Assembly: GCF_001422885.1 (NCBI RefSeq)
Contig: NZ_LMMZ01000001.1
Span: 686,565 to 750,564, forward strand
Reading direction: 5' to 3'
Length of the DNA: 64,000 nt
DNA from: Methylobacterium sp. Leaf104
GTDB taxonomy: Bacteria > Pseudomonadota > Alphaproteobacteria > Rhizobiales > Beijerinckiaceae
Positions within the stretch are counted from its first letter, which is position 1; each line of letters starts with the position of its first letter. The notes under the pieces were generated by a model that did not search any database, was not told where the DNA came from, and saw only the letters and a list, made by a program, of their open reading frames with translations. This document shows positions 26,325 through 36,243 of the stretch, one piece after another. Made by a program: the position numbers and the translations under genes.

Positions 26325-27905
26325 ATGGCCGCCACAGCCGCCCTCGGACCGGCCGCACCGGCCATCGAGCCGCCACTCGACCGCCGCCGCATGGTGGCGT
26401 TCGTCTGCATGGTCTTCGGGATGTTCATGGCGATCCTGGACATCCAGATCGTCTCGGCGTCGCTGGCCGAGATCCAGGCCGGCCTCTCGGCCTCGGGCGA
26501 CGAGATCCCCTGGGTCCAGACCAGCTATCTCATCGCCGAGGTGATCTCGATCCCGCTTTCCGGCTTCCTGTCGCGGGTGGTCTCGACGCGCTGGATGTTC
26601 GTGATCTCGGCCGGCGGCTTCACGCTGATGAGCCTGATGTGCGCCACCTCGACCTCGATCAACGAGATGATCGTCTGGCGCGCGGCGCAGGGCTTCATCG
26701 GCGGCGGCATGATCCCGACGGTATTCGCATCCGCCTTCACGATCTTTCCGCCCTCGAAGCGCTCCATCGTCTCGCCGATGATCGGCCTCGTGGCGACCTT
26801 GGCCCCCACGATCGGGCCGACGGTGGGCGGCTACCTCACCGACCTGTTCGACTGGCACTGGCTGTTCCTCATCAACGTCGTGCCGGGGATCTTCGTCACG
26901 GTGTCGACCTACCTGCTGGTCGACTTCGACGAGCCCAACCTCGCCCTGTTCAAGCGCTTCGACTGGTTCGGCCTCGTCTTCATGGCGCTCATGCTCGGCT
27001 GCCTCGAATACGTGCTGGAGGAGGGGCCGAACCACGACTGGCTCGCCGACGAGGCGGTGTTCGCCTGCGCGGTCGTCTGCCTGACCGCCGGCCCGGCCTT
27101 CTTCTACCGCGCATTCACGGCCGCCGAGCCGATCGTCGACCTGCGCGCCTTCTCCGACCGCAACTTCGCGGCCGGCTGCATCTTCAGCTTCGTGCTCGGC
27201 ATCGGCCTCTACGGACTCACCTACCTCTACCCGGTCTATCTCGGGCGGGTGCGCGGCTACTCGGCGCTGCAGATCGGCGAGACGATGTTCGTCTCGGGCC
27301 TCTGCATGTTCGCCACCGCGCCGATCGCCGGACGCCTCTCGGGCAAGGTCGACCCGCGCCTGATGATGGGGCTCGGCTTCCTGGGCTTCGCCACCGGCAC
27401 CTGGATGGTCACCGGCCTGACCAAGGACTGGGATTTCTGGGAGCTCCTGGTGCCGCAGATCCTGCGCGGCTGCTCGCTGATGCTGTGCATGATCCCGATC
27501 AACAACATCGCGCTGGGCACCCTGCCGCCGGCCCGGATGAAGAACGCCTCCGGCCTCTACAACCTCACCCGCAACCTCGGCGGCGCCGTCGGCCTCGCGC
27601 TCATCAACACCGTGCTCAACGACCGCTGGGACCTCCACCTCGCCCGGCTGCACGAGCGCTTCACCTGGACCAACACGGCCGTCCTCGAGCGGCTGGAGAT
27701 GACGCGCCGGCAATTCGAGGGGCTCGGCGGCAATGCCGACGCGATGGCGCTGAAGGCGATGATGAACACCGTGCGCCTGCAGGGGCTGGTGATGAGCTTC
27801 ACCGACGTGTTCCTGGTGCTGACCTTCCTGTTCGTGGCCATGGCCTGCGCCGTGCCCTTCATCCGGCGGCCCCGCGGGGCGGCGGGCGCGGGCGGCGGGC
27901 ACTGA
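26325..27905 (+). CDS. DHA2-family drug:H+ antiporter (EmrB-like)
   Basis: 526 residues, about 14 membrane helices, the DHA2 major-facilitator plan. FGMFMAILDIQIVSASLAEIQ in helix 1 and PWVQTSYLIAEVISIPLSGFL in helix 2 are the family pattern; GGGMIPTVFAS and APTIGPTVGGYLTD mark helices 4-5. With the preceding fusion protein it would form a tripartite efflux pump; no outer-membrane TolC is encoded nearby. Substrates unknown. Confidence 0.92.
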   Translation: MAATAALGPAAPAIEPPLDRRRMVAFVCMVFGMFMAILDIQIVSASLAEIQAGLSASGDEIPWVQTSYLIAEVISIPLSGFLSRVVSTRWMFVISAGGFTLMSLMCATSTSINEMIVWRAAQGFIGGGMIPTVFASAFTIFPPSKRSIVSPMIGLVATLAPTIGPTVGGYLTDLFDWHWLFLINVVPGIFVTVSTYLLVDFDEPNLALFKRFDWFGLVFMALMLGCLEYVLEEGPNHDWLADEAVFACAVVCLTAGPAFFYRAFTAAEPIVDLRAFSDRNFAAGCIFSFVLGIGLYGLTYLYPVYLGRVRGYSALQIGETMFVSGLCMFATAPIAGRLSGKVDPRLMMGLGFLGFATGTWMVTGLTKDWDFWELLVPQILRGCSLMLCMIPINNIALGTLPPARMKNASGLYNLTRNLGGAVGLALINTVLNDRWDLHLARLHERFTWTNTAVLERLEMTRRQFEGLGGNADAMALKAMMNTVRLQGLVMSFTDVFLVLTFLFVAMACAVPFIRRPRGAAGAGGGH

Positions 27906-28089
27906 CGGGCGCGATCCGCCACCCGAAGCGGGCCCGGCTCTTTACCCTGTCGCCGGGAAAGCGGGGACGGGCCCGCGCACGGCGCCCCTGCGACCCCAAA
28001 TCCGGCGCGGACGGTTTGCGTTCGCGTCCACCGCATCCGATCTGCTACAGCGGAGCAACGGCCCCGGGGGAGGCCGAGAGGATCGACCA

Positions 28090-29250
28090 ATGGACTTCCT
28101 GAACGCCATGGGCGGCACGGCGAGCGGTTTCTTCGGCGCCGTGATCCCCTTCCTGATCGTGCTGAGCATCGTCGTCTTCGTGCACGAGATGGGACATTTC
28201 CTGGTCGGCCGCTGGTGCGGCGTCGGCGTCCACGCCTTCTCCCTCGGCTTCGGACCGGAACTGTTCGGCTTCAACGACCGCCACGGGACGCGCTGGAAGC
28301 TCTCGGCGATTCCCCTCGGCGGCTACGTCAAGTTCCACGGCGATGCCAACGGCGCCAGCGTCCCCGACCCCGAGGCCGTGGCGCGGATGACCCCGCAGGA
28401 ACGGGCGACGAGCTTTCCGACGCAGTCCCTGCCCAAGCGCGCCGCCATCGTGGCCGCCGGGCCGATCGCCAACTTCATCCTCGCCATCGCGCTCTTCTCC
28501 GGCGCTATCTATTTCGGAGGCCGCTACGAGACGCCGGCCCGCGTCGAGGCGGTGATGCCCGACAGCGCCGCCGCCCGCGCCGGCTTCCAGCCCGGCGACG
28601 TGATCCGCGCCATCGGCGGATCGCGGGTCGACAGCTTCACCGACATGCAGCGCACGGTCTCGGGCGCGGCCGGCTCCAGCCTCACCTTCACGGTCGAGCG
28701 CGCCGGCGAGACGCGCGAACTCGTGGCCGTTCCGGAGCGCAAGGAGGACGTGACGCCCTTCGGCCGCCATCGCTTCGGCCGCCTCGGCATCCAGGGGCCG
28801 AAGGCCAACGAGGCCAAGCTCGTCCATTACGGCCCGCTGCAATCCCTCGGCCTCGGCACCTACGAGACCTACTTCGTGGTCGACCGGACCATCGACTACA
28901 TCGGCAAGCTGGTCACCGGGCGGGAATCACCCGACCAGCTCTCCGGCCCGATCGGGATCGCCCGGGTCTCCGGTGCGGTCGCCCAGAGCGGCGGTCTCGG
29001 TGGCCTGATCGGGCTGATCGCGCTGCTCTCGGTCTCGATCGGCCTGCTCAACCTCTTCCCCGTTCCCCTGCTCGACGGTGGGCACCTGCTGTTCTACGCC
29101 TTCGAGGCGGTGCGCGGCCGTCCGCTCAGCGAGCGGGCCCAGGAGATCGGTTTCCGGATCGGCCTCGCCCTGGTCCTGTTCCTCATGCTGTTCGCGGCCT
29201 GGAACGACATCCTCAATCTCGGCGCCTCCTGGGGTGCGCGCGGGACCTGA
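28090..29250 (+). CDS. rseP: Site-2 protease RseP
   Basis: 386-residue intramembrane zinc metalloprotease. Zinc motif HEMGH (32-36) in the first helix, a single PDZ domain (about 140-205, with DSAAARAGFQPGDVIRAIGG), and LDGGHLLFYAFEAVRGR carrying the third zinc ligand. Cleaves membrane-bound anti-sigma factors after a first cut. Alphaproteobacterial versions have one PDZ rather than the two of E. coli, as here. Upstream of bamA as usual. Confidence 0.95.
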   Translation: MDFLNAMGGTASGFFGAVIPFLIVLSIVVFVHEMGHFLVGRWCGVGVHAFSLGFGPELFGFNDRHGTRWKLSAIPLGGYVKFHGDANGASVPDPEAVARMTPQERATSFPTQSLPKRAAIVAAGPIANFILAIALFSGAIYFGGRYETPARVEAVMPDSAAARAGFQPGDVIRAIGGSRVDSFTDMQRTVSGAAGSSLTFTVERAGETRELVAVPERKEDVTPFGRHRFGRLGIQGPKANEAKLVHYGPLQSLGLGTYETYFVVDRTIDYIGKLVTGRESPDQLSGPIGIARVSGAVAQSGGLGGLIGLIALLSVSIGLLNLFPVPLLDGGHLLFYAFEAVRGRPLSERAQEIGFRIGLALVLFLMLFAAWNDILNLGASWGARGT

Positions 29251-29573
29251 GCGGCGCCTGGGAATTCCGGGGACGGTCCCGCTTCGGGACACGCAAAGGC
29301 CTCGATCTTAACCACAATCGGCCTCGCGCGCGGAACCCCCGGGTTTCGCGCGCAACCGTTTGTTGACCCTGTTCGGCGATCGGTCCGGGGCGTTAAGTGA
29401 CCGGAAGGCCACGTCTCCCCAAAATCCCCAGTGAGCGGGACCCCCCGGCGTTTGCTTAACGGGGGAATCCCGATAGAAGCTGAGCTTGGGACCAGGTGTC
29501 AGGACGTCCGGAAAACGGGCGCCTGGCTGCGGGTGCAAACTCGCGCTGAAGATATAAAGAGACGGGCGATTAC
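29251..29573 (+). other. rseP-bamA intergenic region
   Basis: 323 nt without a gene. It contains a strong hairpin (29326-29353, listed separately), a second small hairpin GTCCCG/CGGGAC near 29275-29290, and an AT-richer tract with GATATAAAGAG just before bamA. It probably contains the bamA promoter, but no -35/-10 pair stands out. Confidence 0.4.
29326..29353 (+). terminator. Terminator-like hairpin after rseP
   Basis: 12-bp stem: GCGCGCG/CGCGCGC, a G-U pair and AACC/GGTT, with a CCCG loop, 75 nt after the rseP stop. Followed by AACCGTTTGTTG, a weak T-rich stretch. Could separate the rseP unit from bamA. Confidence 0.5.
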
Positions 29574-32135
29574 ATGATGTCGATGACGGGGAAGCGCCGG
29601 CGTAAGTCGGCGGAACAGACCATCGTCCTAGTCGCCGCGGCGGCCGCTGGCCTCGTTCTCGGTGGAACCGCCCAGGCGCAGCAGATCGTCGTCCAGGGGA
29701 ACAAGCGTGTCGATGCCGACACCATCCGGTCCTACGTAACCGGGACCGCCTCCGGATCGCCCGAGGAAGCCCGCCGCAACCTGCTGGCGAGCGGCATGTT
29801 CTCCGACGTAAAGGTCTCGCGCAGTGGCGCCAGCACCGTCGTCAGCGTCCGCGAGAACAACCTCATCAACCGGGTGGTGTTCGAGGGCAACAAGAAGATC
29901 GAGAAGGCCACCCTCGAGGGCGAGGTCGAGGCCAAGGCGCGCGGCGCCTTCAGCGAGGCCGTGGTCCAGGCCGACATGCAGCGCATCAAGGAAGTCTACC
30001 GCCGGGCCGGCCGCGGCACCGCGAAGGTGACCTTCCGGACGGTGGACCTGCCGAACGGCCGCCTCGACGTGATCTACGTCATCGAGGAAGGCGACAAGAC
30101 CGGCATCAAGGCGATCAACTTCGTCGGCAACAACGCCTACTCGGCATCCAAGCTCCGCGAGCTGATGTCTTCGTCGGAGATGAACTTCCTCAGCTTCATC
30201 AAGACTTCGGACGTCTACGATCCGGATCGCATCACCAACGACCTCGACATCGTCCGGCGCTACTACCTCAAGAACGGCTACGCCGACTTCCGCGTCATCA
30301 ATGCCGATGCCCGCTACGTCGAGGGCGAAGGTGACGCCGGCTGGGTCATCACCGTCACCGTCGAGGAAGGCGAGCAGTACCGCGTCGGCGCGGTGGCGAT
30401 CGATTCCCGCCTGCCGGGCCTCGACACCCAGGTCCTCGACGGCGAGATCCGCGCCCAGGTCGGCGACGTCTACAACGCCGAGGACGTGGAGCGCACGCTC
30501 AACGGCGTGACCAACCAGGTCGGCCGCCAGGGCTACCCCTTCGCCCAGGTGCGTCCGACCGGCCAGCGCGACCGCGCCACCCACACCGTGGCCCTCGGCT
30601 TCGTGGTCGAGGACGGCCCGCGCGTCTACGTCGAGCGCATCAACATCCGCGGCAACACCCGCACCCGCGACTACGTCATCCGGCGCGAGCTCGATATCAC
30701 CGAGGGCGATGCCTACAACCGGGTGCTGACCGACCGGGCCGAGCGTCGCCTGAACGGCCTCGGCTTCTTCAAGAAGGTGCGCTTCTCCAACGAGCCGGGC
30801 TCCTCGGCCGACCGCGTGATCATCAACATCGATGTCGAGGATCAGCCCACGGGCTCGTTCTCGGTGGCGGGCGGCTACTCCACCCAGGACGGCATCATCG
30901 GCGAGGTTTCGGTCTCGGAGTCGAACTTCCTCGGTCGCGGCCAGTACGTCCGCGTGGCGGGCACCGGCGGTCAGTACTCGCGCGGCTTCGACTTCTCGTT
31001 CACCGAGCCGTACTTCCTCGGCTACCGTCTCGCCGCCGGCTTCGACGCCTTCTACAAGTACAGCGACCAGACCCGCTACTCGCGCTACGAGACCACGGTC
31101 TATGGCGGCCAGCTCCGCGTCGGCCTGCCGATCACGGAAGAGTTCGGCATCACGATGCGGTACTCGCTCTACAACACCGAGCTCAAGGTCCCGAACACGG
31201 TCAAGCGGCCGTACAACGACTGTTCGAACCCGATCCCCGGCTATACGCTGCTGACGAACGGGACACGCGCGACGGGTGCGGCGGGCGAGTTGGCTGCCTA
31301 CCCGGCCTGTGCCTTCGACGGCGAAGCTTCGATCGCGCTCAAGGGTTCGCAGGGCAGCACGCTGACCTCGCTCGCCGGTCTGACGCTCGCCTACTCGACC
31401 CTCGACAACCTGGGTTCTCCCCGCAACGGCCTCTACGCCGAGCTGAAGCCCGATGTCGCGGGCCTCGGCGGCGACTCGAAGTTCTTCCGCGTGACCGGCG
31501 ACGCCCGGTACTACAAGGAGCTCTACGAGGACGTGGTCGGCTTCGTCCGCTTCCAGGGCGGTCACATCACGGCGCTGAACGACCAGCCGCTGCGCATCAC
31601 CGACCAGTTCTTCCTCGGCCCGTCGCTGGTCCGCGGCTTCGCGCCCAACGGCATCGGCCCGCGCGACGTCGGCATCAGCGACAGCCGTTCGAACGCCATC
31701 GGCGGCTCGACCTACTTCGGCGGAACCCTCGAAGTTCAGTTCCCGCTCCCCGGCGTGCCGCGGGACCTCGGCCTGAAGGGTGCGGTGTTCGCCGACGCCG
31801 GTACGCTGTTCGGCTATAACGGCCGCACGCAGTTCAACGTGAACGGCGACGCCTTCATCAACGGCATCGCGCCGGGCGGAGCCTGTAACTTCAACCAGAA
31901 CACCATCGGCGTCGAACCCGAATGCGTGAACGTTCGCGACAAGATGACGATCCGCTCCTCGGTCGGTGCGTCGATCCTGTGGAACTCGCCGCTCGGTCCG
32001 ATCCGCTTCGACTACGCCTACGCCCTCTCGAAGGACGAAGGCGTGAAGGCCTACGATGCGACCGGCAACTTCCTCGGCCGCGTCGGCAAGGATCAGCTGC
32101 AGGCCTTCCGGTTCTCCGGCGGCTCGCGGTTCTGA
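29574..32135 (+). CDS. bamA: Outer-membrane protein assembly factor BamA
   Basis: 853 residues. A positively charged start and hydrophobic segment ending in AQA give a signal peptide (about 1-36). Five POTRA repeats follow to about residue 450 (e.g. INFVGNNAYSASKLRELMSS, RINIRGNTRTRDYVIRRELD), then the 16-strand barrel, with VRGFAPNGIGPRD as the conserved lid-loop motif (VRGF). The last residue is Phe, the outer-membrane sorting signal. The neighbours rseP and lpxD are the usual ones. Confidence 0.96.
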   Translation: MMSMTGKRRRKSAEQTIVLVAAAAAGLVLGGTAQAQQIVVQGNKRVDADTIRSYVTGTASGSPEEARRNLLASGMFSDVKVSRSGASTVVSVRENNLINRVVFEGNKKIEKATLEGEVEAKARGAFSEAVVQADMQRIKEVYRRAGRGTAKVTFRTVDLPNGRLDVIYVIEEGDKTGIKAINFVGNNAYSASKLRELMSSSEMNFLSFIKTSDVYDPDRITNDLDIVRRYYLKNGYADFRVINADARYVEGEGDAGWVITVTVEEGEQYRVGAVAIDSRLPGLDTQVLDGEIRAQVGDVYNAEDVERTLNGVTNQVGRQGYPFAQVRPTGQRDRATHTVALGFVVEDGPRVYVERINIRGNTRTRDYVIRRELDITEGDAYNRVLTDRAERRLNGLGFFKKVRFSNEPGSSADRVIINIDVEDQPTGSFSVAGGYSTQDGIIGEVSVSESNFLGRGQYVRVAGTGGQYSRGFDFSFTEPYFLGYRLAAGFDAFYKYSDQTRYSRYETTVYGGQLRVGLPITEEFGITMRYSLYNTELKVPNTVKRPYNDCSNPIPGYTLLTNGTRATGAAGELAAYPACAFDGEASIALKGSQGSTLTSLAGLTLAYSTLDNLGSPRNGLYAELKPDVAGLGGDSKFFRVTGDARYYKELYEDVVGFVRFQGGHITALNDQPLRITDQFFLGPSLVRGFAPNGIGPRDVGISDSRSNAIGGSTYFGGTLEVQFPLPGVPRDLGLKGAVFADAGTLFGYNGRTQFNVNGDAFINGIAPGGACNFNQNTIGVEPECVNVRDKMTIRSSVGASILWNSPLGPIRFDYAYALSKDEGVKAYDATGNFLGRVGKDQLQAFRFSGGSRF

Positions 32136-32180
32136 CCCGGAGCGCTGCCTCCTTTCGGGGAGGCGGCGCGTTGTGACGGC

Positions 32181-33239
32181 ATGTCAGATCCGATCTTCTT
32201 CTCCGCGACCACCACCCTCAGCCTCGGCGCCATCGCCGAGGCTGCTGGCGTTCCGCTTCCCGACGGCGCGAACCCGGCGGGCGTGATCACCGGCGCCGCG
32301 CCGCTGGAATCCGCCACGCCGCAGGACGTCGCCTACATGGACAATGCCCGGTACGGCGACGCGCTCGCCGCGACGCGGGCCGGGATCTGCCTCGTCTCGC
32401 CGCGCTTCGCCCCGAGGGTTCCGGTCGAGACCGTGGCCCTGGTCCTGCGCGACCCCTACCGGATCTATGCGGGCCTGCTGGCGCGCCTGCATCCGGAGGC
32501 GATGCGGCCGGGCTCGCTCTTCGGGGCCGCCGGCGTCGCGCCGGGGGCGCATATCCATCCGGAGGCCCGCCTCGAGCCCGGTGTGCAGGTCGATCCCGGC
32601 GCCGTCATCGGTCCCGGAGCGGAGATCGGTTCCGGGACCGTGATCGGCCCGAACGCCAGCATCGGCCCGCAGGTCCGGGTCGGGCGCGACTGCAGCATCG
32701 GCGCCGGCGCCACCCTGACCCACGCCCTCCTCGGCAACCGCGTCATCGTCCATCCGGGTGCGCGCCTCGGCCAGGACGGGTTCGGCTTCGCCATGGGCGC
32801 GGGCGGGCACCTGAAGGTGCCGCAGATCGGCCGCGTCATCGTTCAGGACGATGTCGAGATCGGCGCCAACACGACCATCGATCGCGGCGCCAGCCGCGAC
32901 ACGGTGATCGGCGAGGGGACCAAGATCGATAATCTGGTGCAGATCGCCCACAACGTCGTCATCGGACGCCACTGCGTCATCGTCTCGGGCGTCGGAATCT
33001 CCGGCTCGACCACGCTGGAGGATTACGTCGTCCTCGGCGGCCAGGTCGGCGTCGTCGGCCACCTGCGCATCGGCATGGGCTCGCAGATCGCCGGGTCGTC
33101 GAACGTGAACCGGGACGTTCCCCCGGGCAGTCGCTGGGGCGGAACCCCGGCCAAGCCGGTTCGGGCCTGGTTCCGCGAATTGACCACGCTGGCCCGCCTG
33201 GCCGAGCGGTCCACCGGCGGGGACGAGCCCAAGGCCTGA
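32181..33239 (+). CDS. lpxD: UDP-3-O-(3-hydroxyacyl)glucosamine N-acyltransferase
   Basis: 352 residues; third enzyme of lipid A synthesis. The N-terminal uridine-binding domain (to about 105) is followed by left-handed hexapeptide repeats ([20 protein letters not shown] and others). The catalytic His is in [17 protein letters not shown] short C-terminal helix follows. 45 nt after bamA; its stop lies 3 nt from the stop of the convergent Crp-type gene. Confidence 0.95.
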   Translation: MSDPIFFSATTTLSLGAIAEAAGVPLPDGANPAGVITGAAPLESATPQDVAYMDNARYGDALAATRAGICLVSPRFAPRVPVETVALVLRDPYRIYAGLLARLHPEAMRPGSLFGAAGVAPGAHIHPEARLEPGVQVDPGAVIGPGAEIGSGTVIGPNASIGPQVRVGRDCSIGAGATLTHALLGNRVIVHPGARLGQDGFGFAMGAGGHLKVPQIGRVIVQDDVEIGANTTIDRGASRDTVIGEGTKIDNLVQIAHNVVIGRHCVIVSGVGISGSTTLEDYVVLGGQVGVVGHLRIGMGSQIAGSSNVNRDVPPGSRWGGTPAKPVRAWFRELTTLARLAERSTGGDEPKA

Positions 33240-33242
33240 GCC

Positions 33243-34652
33243 TCAGCCGAGCGGGTGCCGGTCCTCCAGGTGAAGGTAGTCGCCGCCGAAGCCGGCGAGC
33301 GCCTTCAACCCGGCGGGGTCGCGGATGACGAGCATCCCGGCGGTCTGCGCGACGAAGCCGCGGCCGGTGAGATCCTGGATCGCCCGGGTCACGTGCACGC
33401 CGGAGAGGCCGGTCGCGTCCGCCAGGTCGGATTGCGAGAGGGGCAGCGCGAAGCCCTGCGGACCTGCCAGCCCGACGACCGCGAACCGGGCCTGCAACTC
33501 GCAGAGGAGATGGGCGAGCCGCTCGATCGGCCCGCGCGACCCGAGACCGACCAGCCATTCGCGCAGGGTCGCTTCGTCGACCAGGGCGGTCTTGCGCAGC
33601 GCCGCCGCGATGTTGGGATGGTTGCGGGTCAAGTCGAGAACGGTCGAACGGTCGAGCTGCGCGATCCGCCCCTCCGTCAGGGTCATGATGGTGTGATCCA
33701 TCCGGCTGAGCAGGGCGACGTCGAGGTCGCAGAAATCGCCCGGCAGCAGGAAGGCGGTCACCTGCCGCCGTGCCGCACCGATCCGTCGATAGCGGCAGGC
33801 CACCCCCTCCATCATCAGGAACACCCCGCCGGGACGGTCGCCCTCGCGGATCAGGTCCGTCCGGGCCGGCACCGCGACCGCATTCTCGGTGAGCTGTCGC
33901 AGGTGTTCGCGATCGGCGGCGGAGAGCGGCACGAAGCCGTGAAGCTTGCAGATGAACGGATTGGCCGCAGACTCCGCCCTGGCGGATGGGCGCGCCGCGC
34001 GGACGGACCTCGCCAGCGGAGGGGGCCGGGGCCCGTCCGGGGCCTTGAGGGCGAGGACCAGCAGTCCGGCGAATTGCTCCAGGATCCGCACATCCTCCCC
34101 GTCGAAACGGGCGGTCACGTCGTGGTGGATGGCCCACAGCACGCCGAGGGCCTGGCCGGCGCTGTCGCGCAGGGGCGTGAACAGGCCTTCGAGCAGGGGC
34201 GCGCGCACATCGTCCGTGAGCCCGGCGAAGGGACGGCTCACGAGGATCGTGGCGCCCGCCGCGATACAGCTGCGGCCCGCATCGAGATCGGGGGGAAGGC
34301 GCAGGCCGGTCTGGTCCGCGACAAGGCCGGCGACGCGGCGCCAGACCAGCGCCCCGGAATCCGGCTCGACGAGACTGAGACCGGCCGAGCCGCATCCGCA
34401 GAGCCGAAGGACCGCGTCGAGGAGGGTTCGCCCGGCCGCATCCGGGTCCGGGACCAGGCAGGGCGCGATCTCGGCCAGGGCCTCCGCCATGGCGCCGACA
34501 TCCGTCGGCTTGGCCGGGCGTTCGGCGAGACGATCGGAGATGATGACATCGCCGGGCCGGAGAGCCTGAACGTTGTTGTCCGTCGAGACGCGGCTGTTTC
34601 CTGATCCCACGGTTTCGCTGCGGGCGAGCCGATCCATATCAGACGAAACCAT
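33243..34652 (-). CDS. GAF-cNMP-HTH transcriptional regulator (Crp/Fnr superfamily)
   Basis: 469 residues, twice the size of ordinary Crp. Residues about 55-205 look like a GAF sensor domain (LLDAVLRLCGCGSAGLSLVEPD, FTPLRDSAGQALGVLWAIHHD). Residues about 245-365 form the cyclic-nucleotide-binding-like beta roll (LIREGDRPGGVFLMMEGV), and about 370-450 the Crp helix-turn-helix (LSQSDLADATGLSGVHVTRAI). There is no FNR-type N-terminal cysteine cluster. It interrupts lpxD-fabZ on the opposite strand. Ligands and targets are unknown; the domain call is by eye. Confidence 0.8.
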   Translation of the reverse strand: MVSSDMDRLARSETVGSGNSRVSTDNNVQALRPGDVIISDRLAERPAKPTDVGAMAEALAEIAPCLVPDPDAAGRTLLDAVLRLCGCGSAGLSLVEPDSGALVWRRVAGLVADQTGLRLPPDLDAGRSCIAAGATILVSRPFAGLTDDVRAPLLEGLFTPLRDSAGQALGVLWAIHHDVTARFDGEDVRILEQFAGLLVLALKAPDGPRPPPLARSVRAARPSARAESAANPFICKLHGFVPLSAADREHLRQLTENAVAVPARTDLIREGDRPGGVFLMMEGVACRYRRIGAARRQVTAFLLPGDFCDLDVALLSRMDHTIMTLTEGRIAQLDRSTVLDLTRNHPNIAAALRKTALVDEATLREWLVGLGSRGPIERLAHLLCELQARFAVVGLAGPQGFALPLSQSDLADATGLSGVHVTRAIQDLTGRGFVAQTAGMLVIRDPAGLKALAGFGGDYLHLEDRHPLG

Positions 34653-34960
34653 CAGGTCTTGTTCTCGGCAAGGGAAGTCGTCGGATGAATGCCGTCGCTG
34701 CGTCGGCTCGATTGCATTCTGGGGCGAGCCGCGGCAACGTCAAGCTCGACGCGGTTTTACTGGCGCGTTAGCCTGCGCAGAGCGTCGAAAACGTGGCGAT
34801 CGGTCACTCCGCTTCGCTCGCCGGGACGGCCCGATCGCGTGGCATTCATGCCTGAGGGCTTGCATCCGCGGTCCTTCTGCCGAATGAAGGCGCATCCTCC
34901 AGGTCTGACGGCGAACGGGAACGAGGCGGGGCGGCGGGGGCGCCGACGCGCAGTAGGGTA
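34653..34960. other. Divergent intergenic region, Crp-type regulator / fabZ
   Basis: 308 nt between two divergent genes. It must carry both promoters, but I see no clear box pair or operator. A 90-codon open frame across it is arginine-rich and unlikely to be a gene. Confidence 0.4.
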
Positions 34961-35434
34961 ATGCAAGCGATGAACGACATGCCGCGTGAACTCGGCTCGG
35001 CTGACATCCAGAAGGTTCTGGAACTCCTGCCGCACCGCTATCCCTTCCTGATGATCGACCGGATCATCGAGATCGACGGCGACCGGAGCTGCGTCGGGAT
35101 CAAGAACGTCACGATCAACGAACCGCAATTCACCGGACACTTTCCCGGCCTGCCGGTGTTCCCCGGCGTCCTGCTGATCGAGGGCATGGCCCAGACCGCC
35201 GGCGCCATCTGCTGCCGGCACATCATGGGCGACGACCTGCGCGCCAAGCAGGTGTTCTTCATGACCATCGACAAGTGCAAGTTCCGCAAGCCCGTCGTAC
35301 CCGGCGATACCGTCCGCTACCACATGACGAAGATGAATCACCGGCGCACCATGTGGTGGTTCCGCGGCGAGGCGCGGGTCGACGGCACCCTGGTCGCCGA
35401 GGCCGAGATCGGCGCGATGCTGGTGACCGAGTGA
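34961..35434 (+). CDS. fabZ: 3-hydroxyacyl-[ACP] dehydratase FabZ
   Basis: 157 residues, hot-dog fold. Catalytic His60 in [13 protein letters not shown] and Glu74 in [13 protein letters not shown], with [13 protein letters not shown] near the N-terminus. Dehydrates hydroxyacyl-ACP and balances fatty acid with lipid A synthesis; FabZ-LpxA adjacency is conserved. The first ATG was used; the ATG three codons later is equally possible. Its stop overlaps the GTG start of lpxA (GTGA). Confidence 0.95.
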   Translation: MQAMNDMPRELGSADIQKVLELLPHRYPFLMIDRIIEIDGDRSCVGIKNVTINEPQFTGHFPGLPVFPGVLLIEGMAQTAGAICCRHIMGDDLRAKQVFFMTIDKCKFRKPVVPGDTVRYHMTKMNHRRTMWWFRGEARVDGTLVAEAEIGAMLVTE

Positions 35435-36243
35435 GCACCGCCGCGCAGATCCACCCGAGCGCGGTGATCGAGGACGGCGCGACCCTGGGCGAGGGGGTCC
35501 GGATCGGTCCGTTCTGCCATGTCGGCCCGGCCGTCACTCTCGGGGCAGGCTGCGAGCTGGTCAGTCACGTGGTGGTGGCGGGCCAGACCACGATCGGTCC
35601 CCGGACGCGCCTCTATCCCTTCGCCTCCATCGGACATCCGCCGCAGGACCTGAAGTTCAAGGGCGAGGCCTCGACCCTCACGATCGGCGCCGATTGCCTG
35701 ATCCGCGAGGGCGTGACCATGAATCCCGGCACGGCCGGGGGCGGGCTCGAGACCACGGTCGGCGACAACTGCACCTTCCTCGCCAATTCCCATGTCGGCC
35801 ATGATTGCCGCGTCGGGGACGGCGTCGTGTTCTCCAACAACGTCATGCTCGCCGGCCATTGCAGCGTCGGCGATTACGCGATCCTCGGCGGCGGCGCCGC
35901 GGTGATCCAGTTCGCGCGCGTCGGCGCCCACGCCTTCGTCGGCGGCCTGTCCGGCCTGGAGAACGACTGCATCCCCTACGGGATGGCACTCGGCAATCGC
36001 GCCTACCTGTCGGGCCTGAACATCATCGGCCTGCAGCGGCGTGGTTTCGCCCGGGAGGACATCCACACCTTGCGCCGGGCCTATCGCCTGCTCTTCGCCA
36101 ACGAGGGCACGCTGATGGAGCGCCTGGAGGACGTCGCCGCGGAGTTCGAGACCCACGCGGCCGTGGCCGAGATCGTCGCCTTCATCCGCGCGGGCGGCAA
36201 GCGTTCGCTCTGCACCCCGCGCGAGACGCCGAGCGCGGCTTGA
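35431..36243 (+). CDS. lpxA: UDP-N-acetylglucosamine acyltransferase
   Basis: 270 residues from a GTG start; first enzyme of lipid A synthesis. Hexapeptide repeat helix in residues 1-190, catalytic His124 in [11 protein letters not shown], and RRGF in the C-terminal helical part. Followed by lpxI with a TTGA overlap. The four-gene chain fabZ-lpxA-lpxI-lpxB is fully overlapped and surely one transcript. Confidence 0.95.
   Translation: MSTAAQIHPSAVIEDGATLGEGVRIGPFCHVGPAVTLGAGCELVSHVVVAGQTTIGPRTRLYPFASIGHPPQDLKFKGEASTLTIGADCLIREGVTMNPGTAGGGLETTVGDNCTFLANSHVGHDCRVGDGVVFSNNVMLAGHCSVGDYAILGGGAAVIQFARVGAHAFVGGLSGLENDCIPYGMALGNRAYLSGLNIIGLQRRGFAREDIHTLRRAYRLLFANEGTLMERLEDVAAEFETHAAVAEIVAFIRAGGKRSLCTPRETPSAA

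Noticed and set aside
29363-29400. TTGACC as a bamA promoter -35 box
   Set aside because: No acceptable -10 occurs at 16-19 nt spacing.
29628-31565. 645-codon open frame antisense to bamA
   Set aside because: Shadow of the bamA reading frame; composition is Ala/Val/Asp-rich and shows no domain.
33243-34652. FNR-type iron-sulfur regulator
   Set aside because: No N-terminal cysteine cluster precedes the cNMP-like domain, so oxygen sensing by a [4Fe-4S] cluster is not supported.
34689-34961. 90-codon plus-strand frame before fabZ
   Set aside because: Arg/Ser/Gly-rich with no ribosome-binding site, overlapping the expected promoter region of fabZ.
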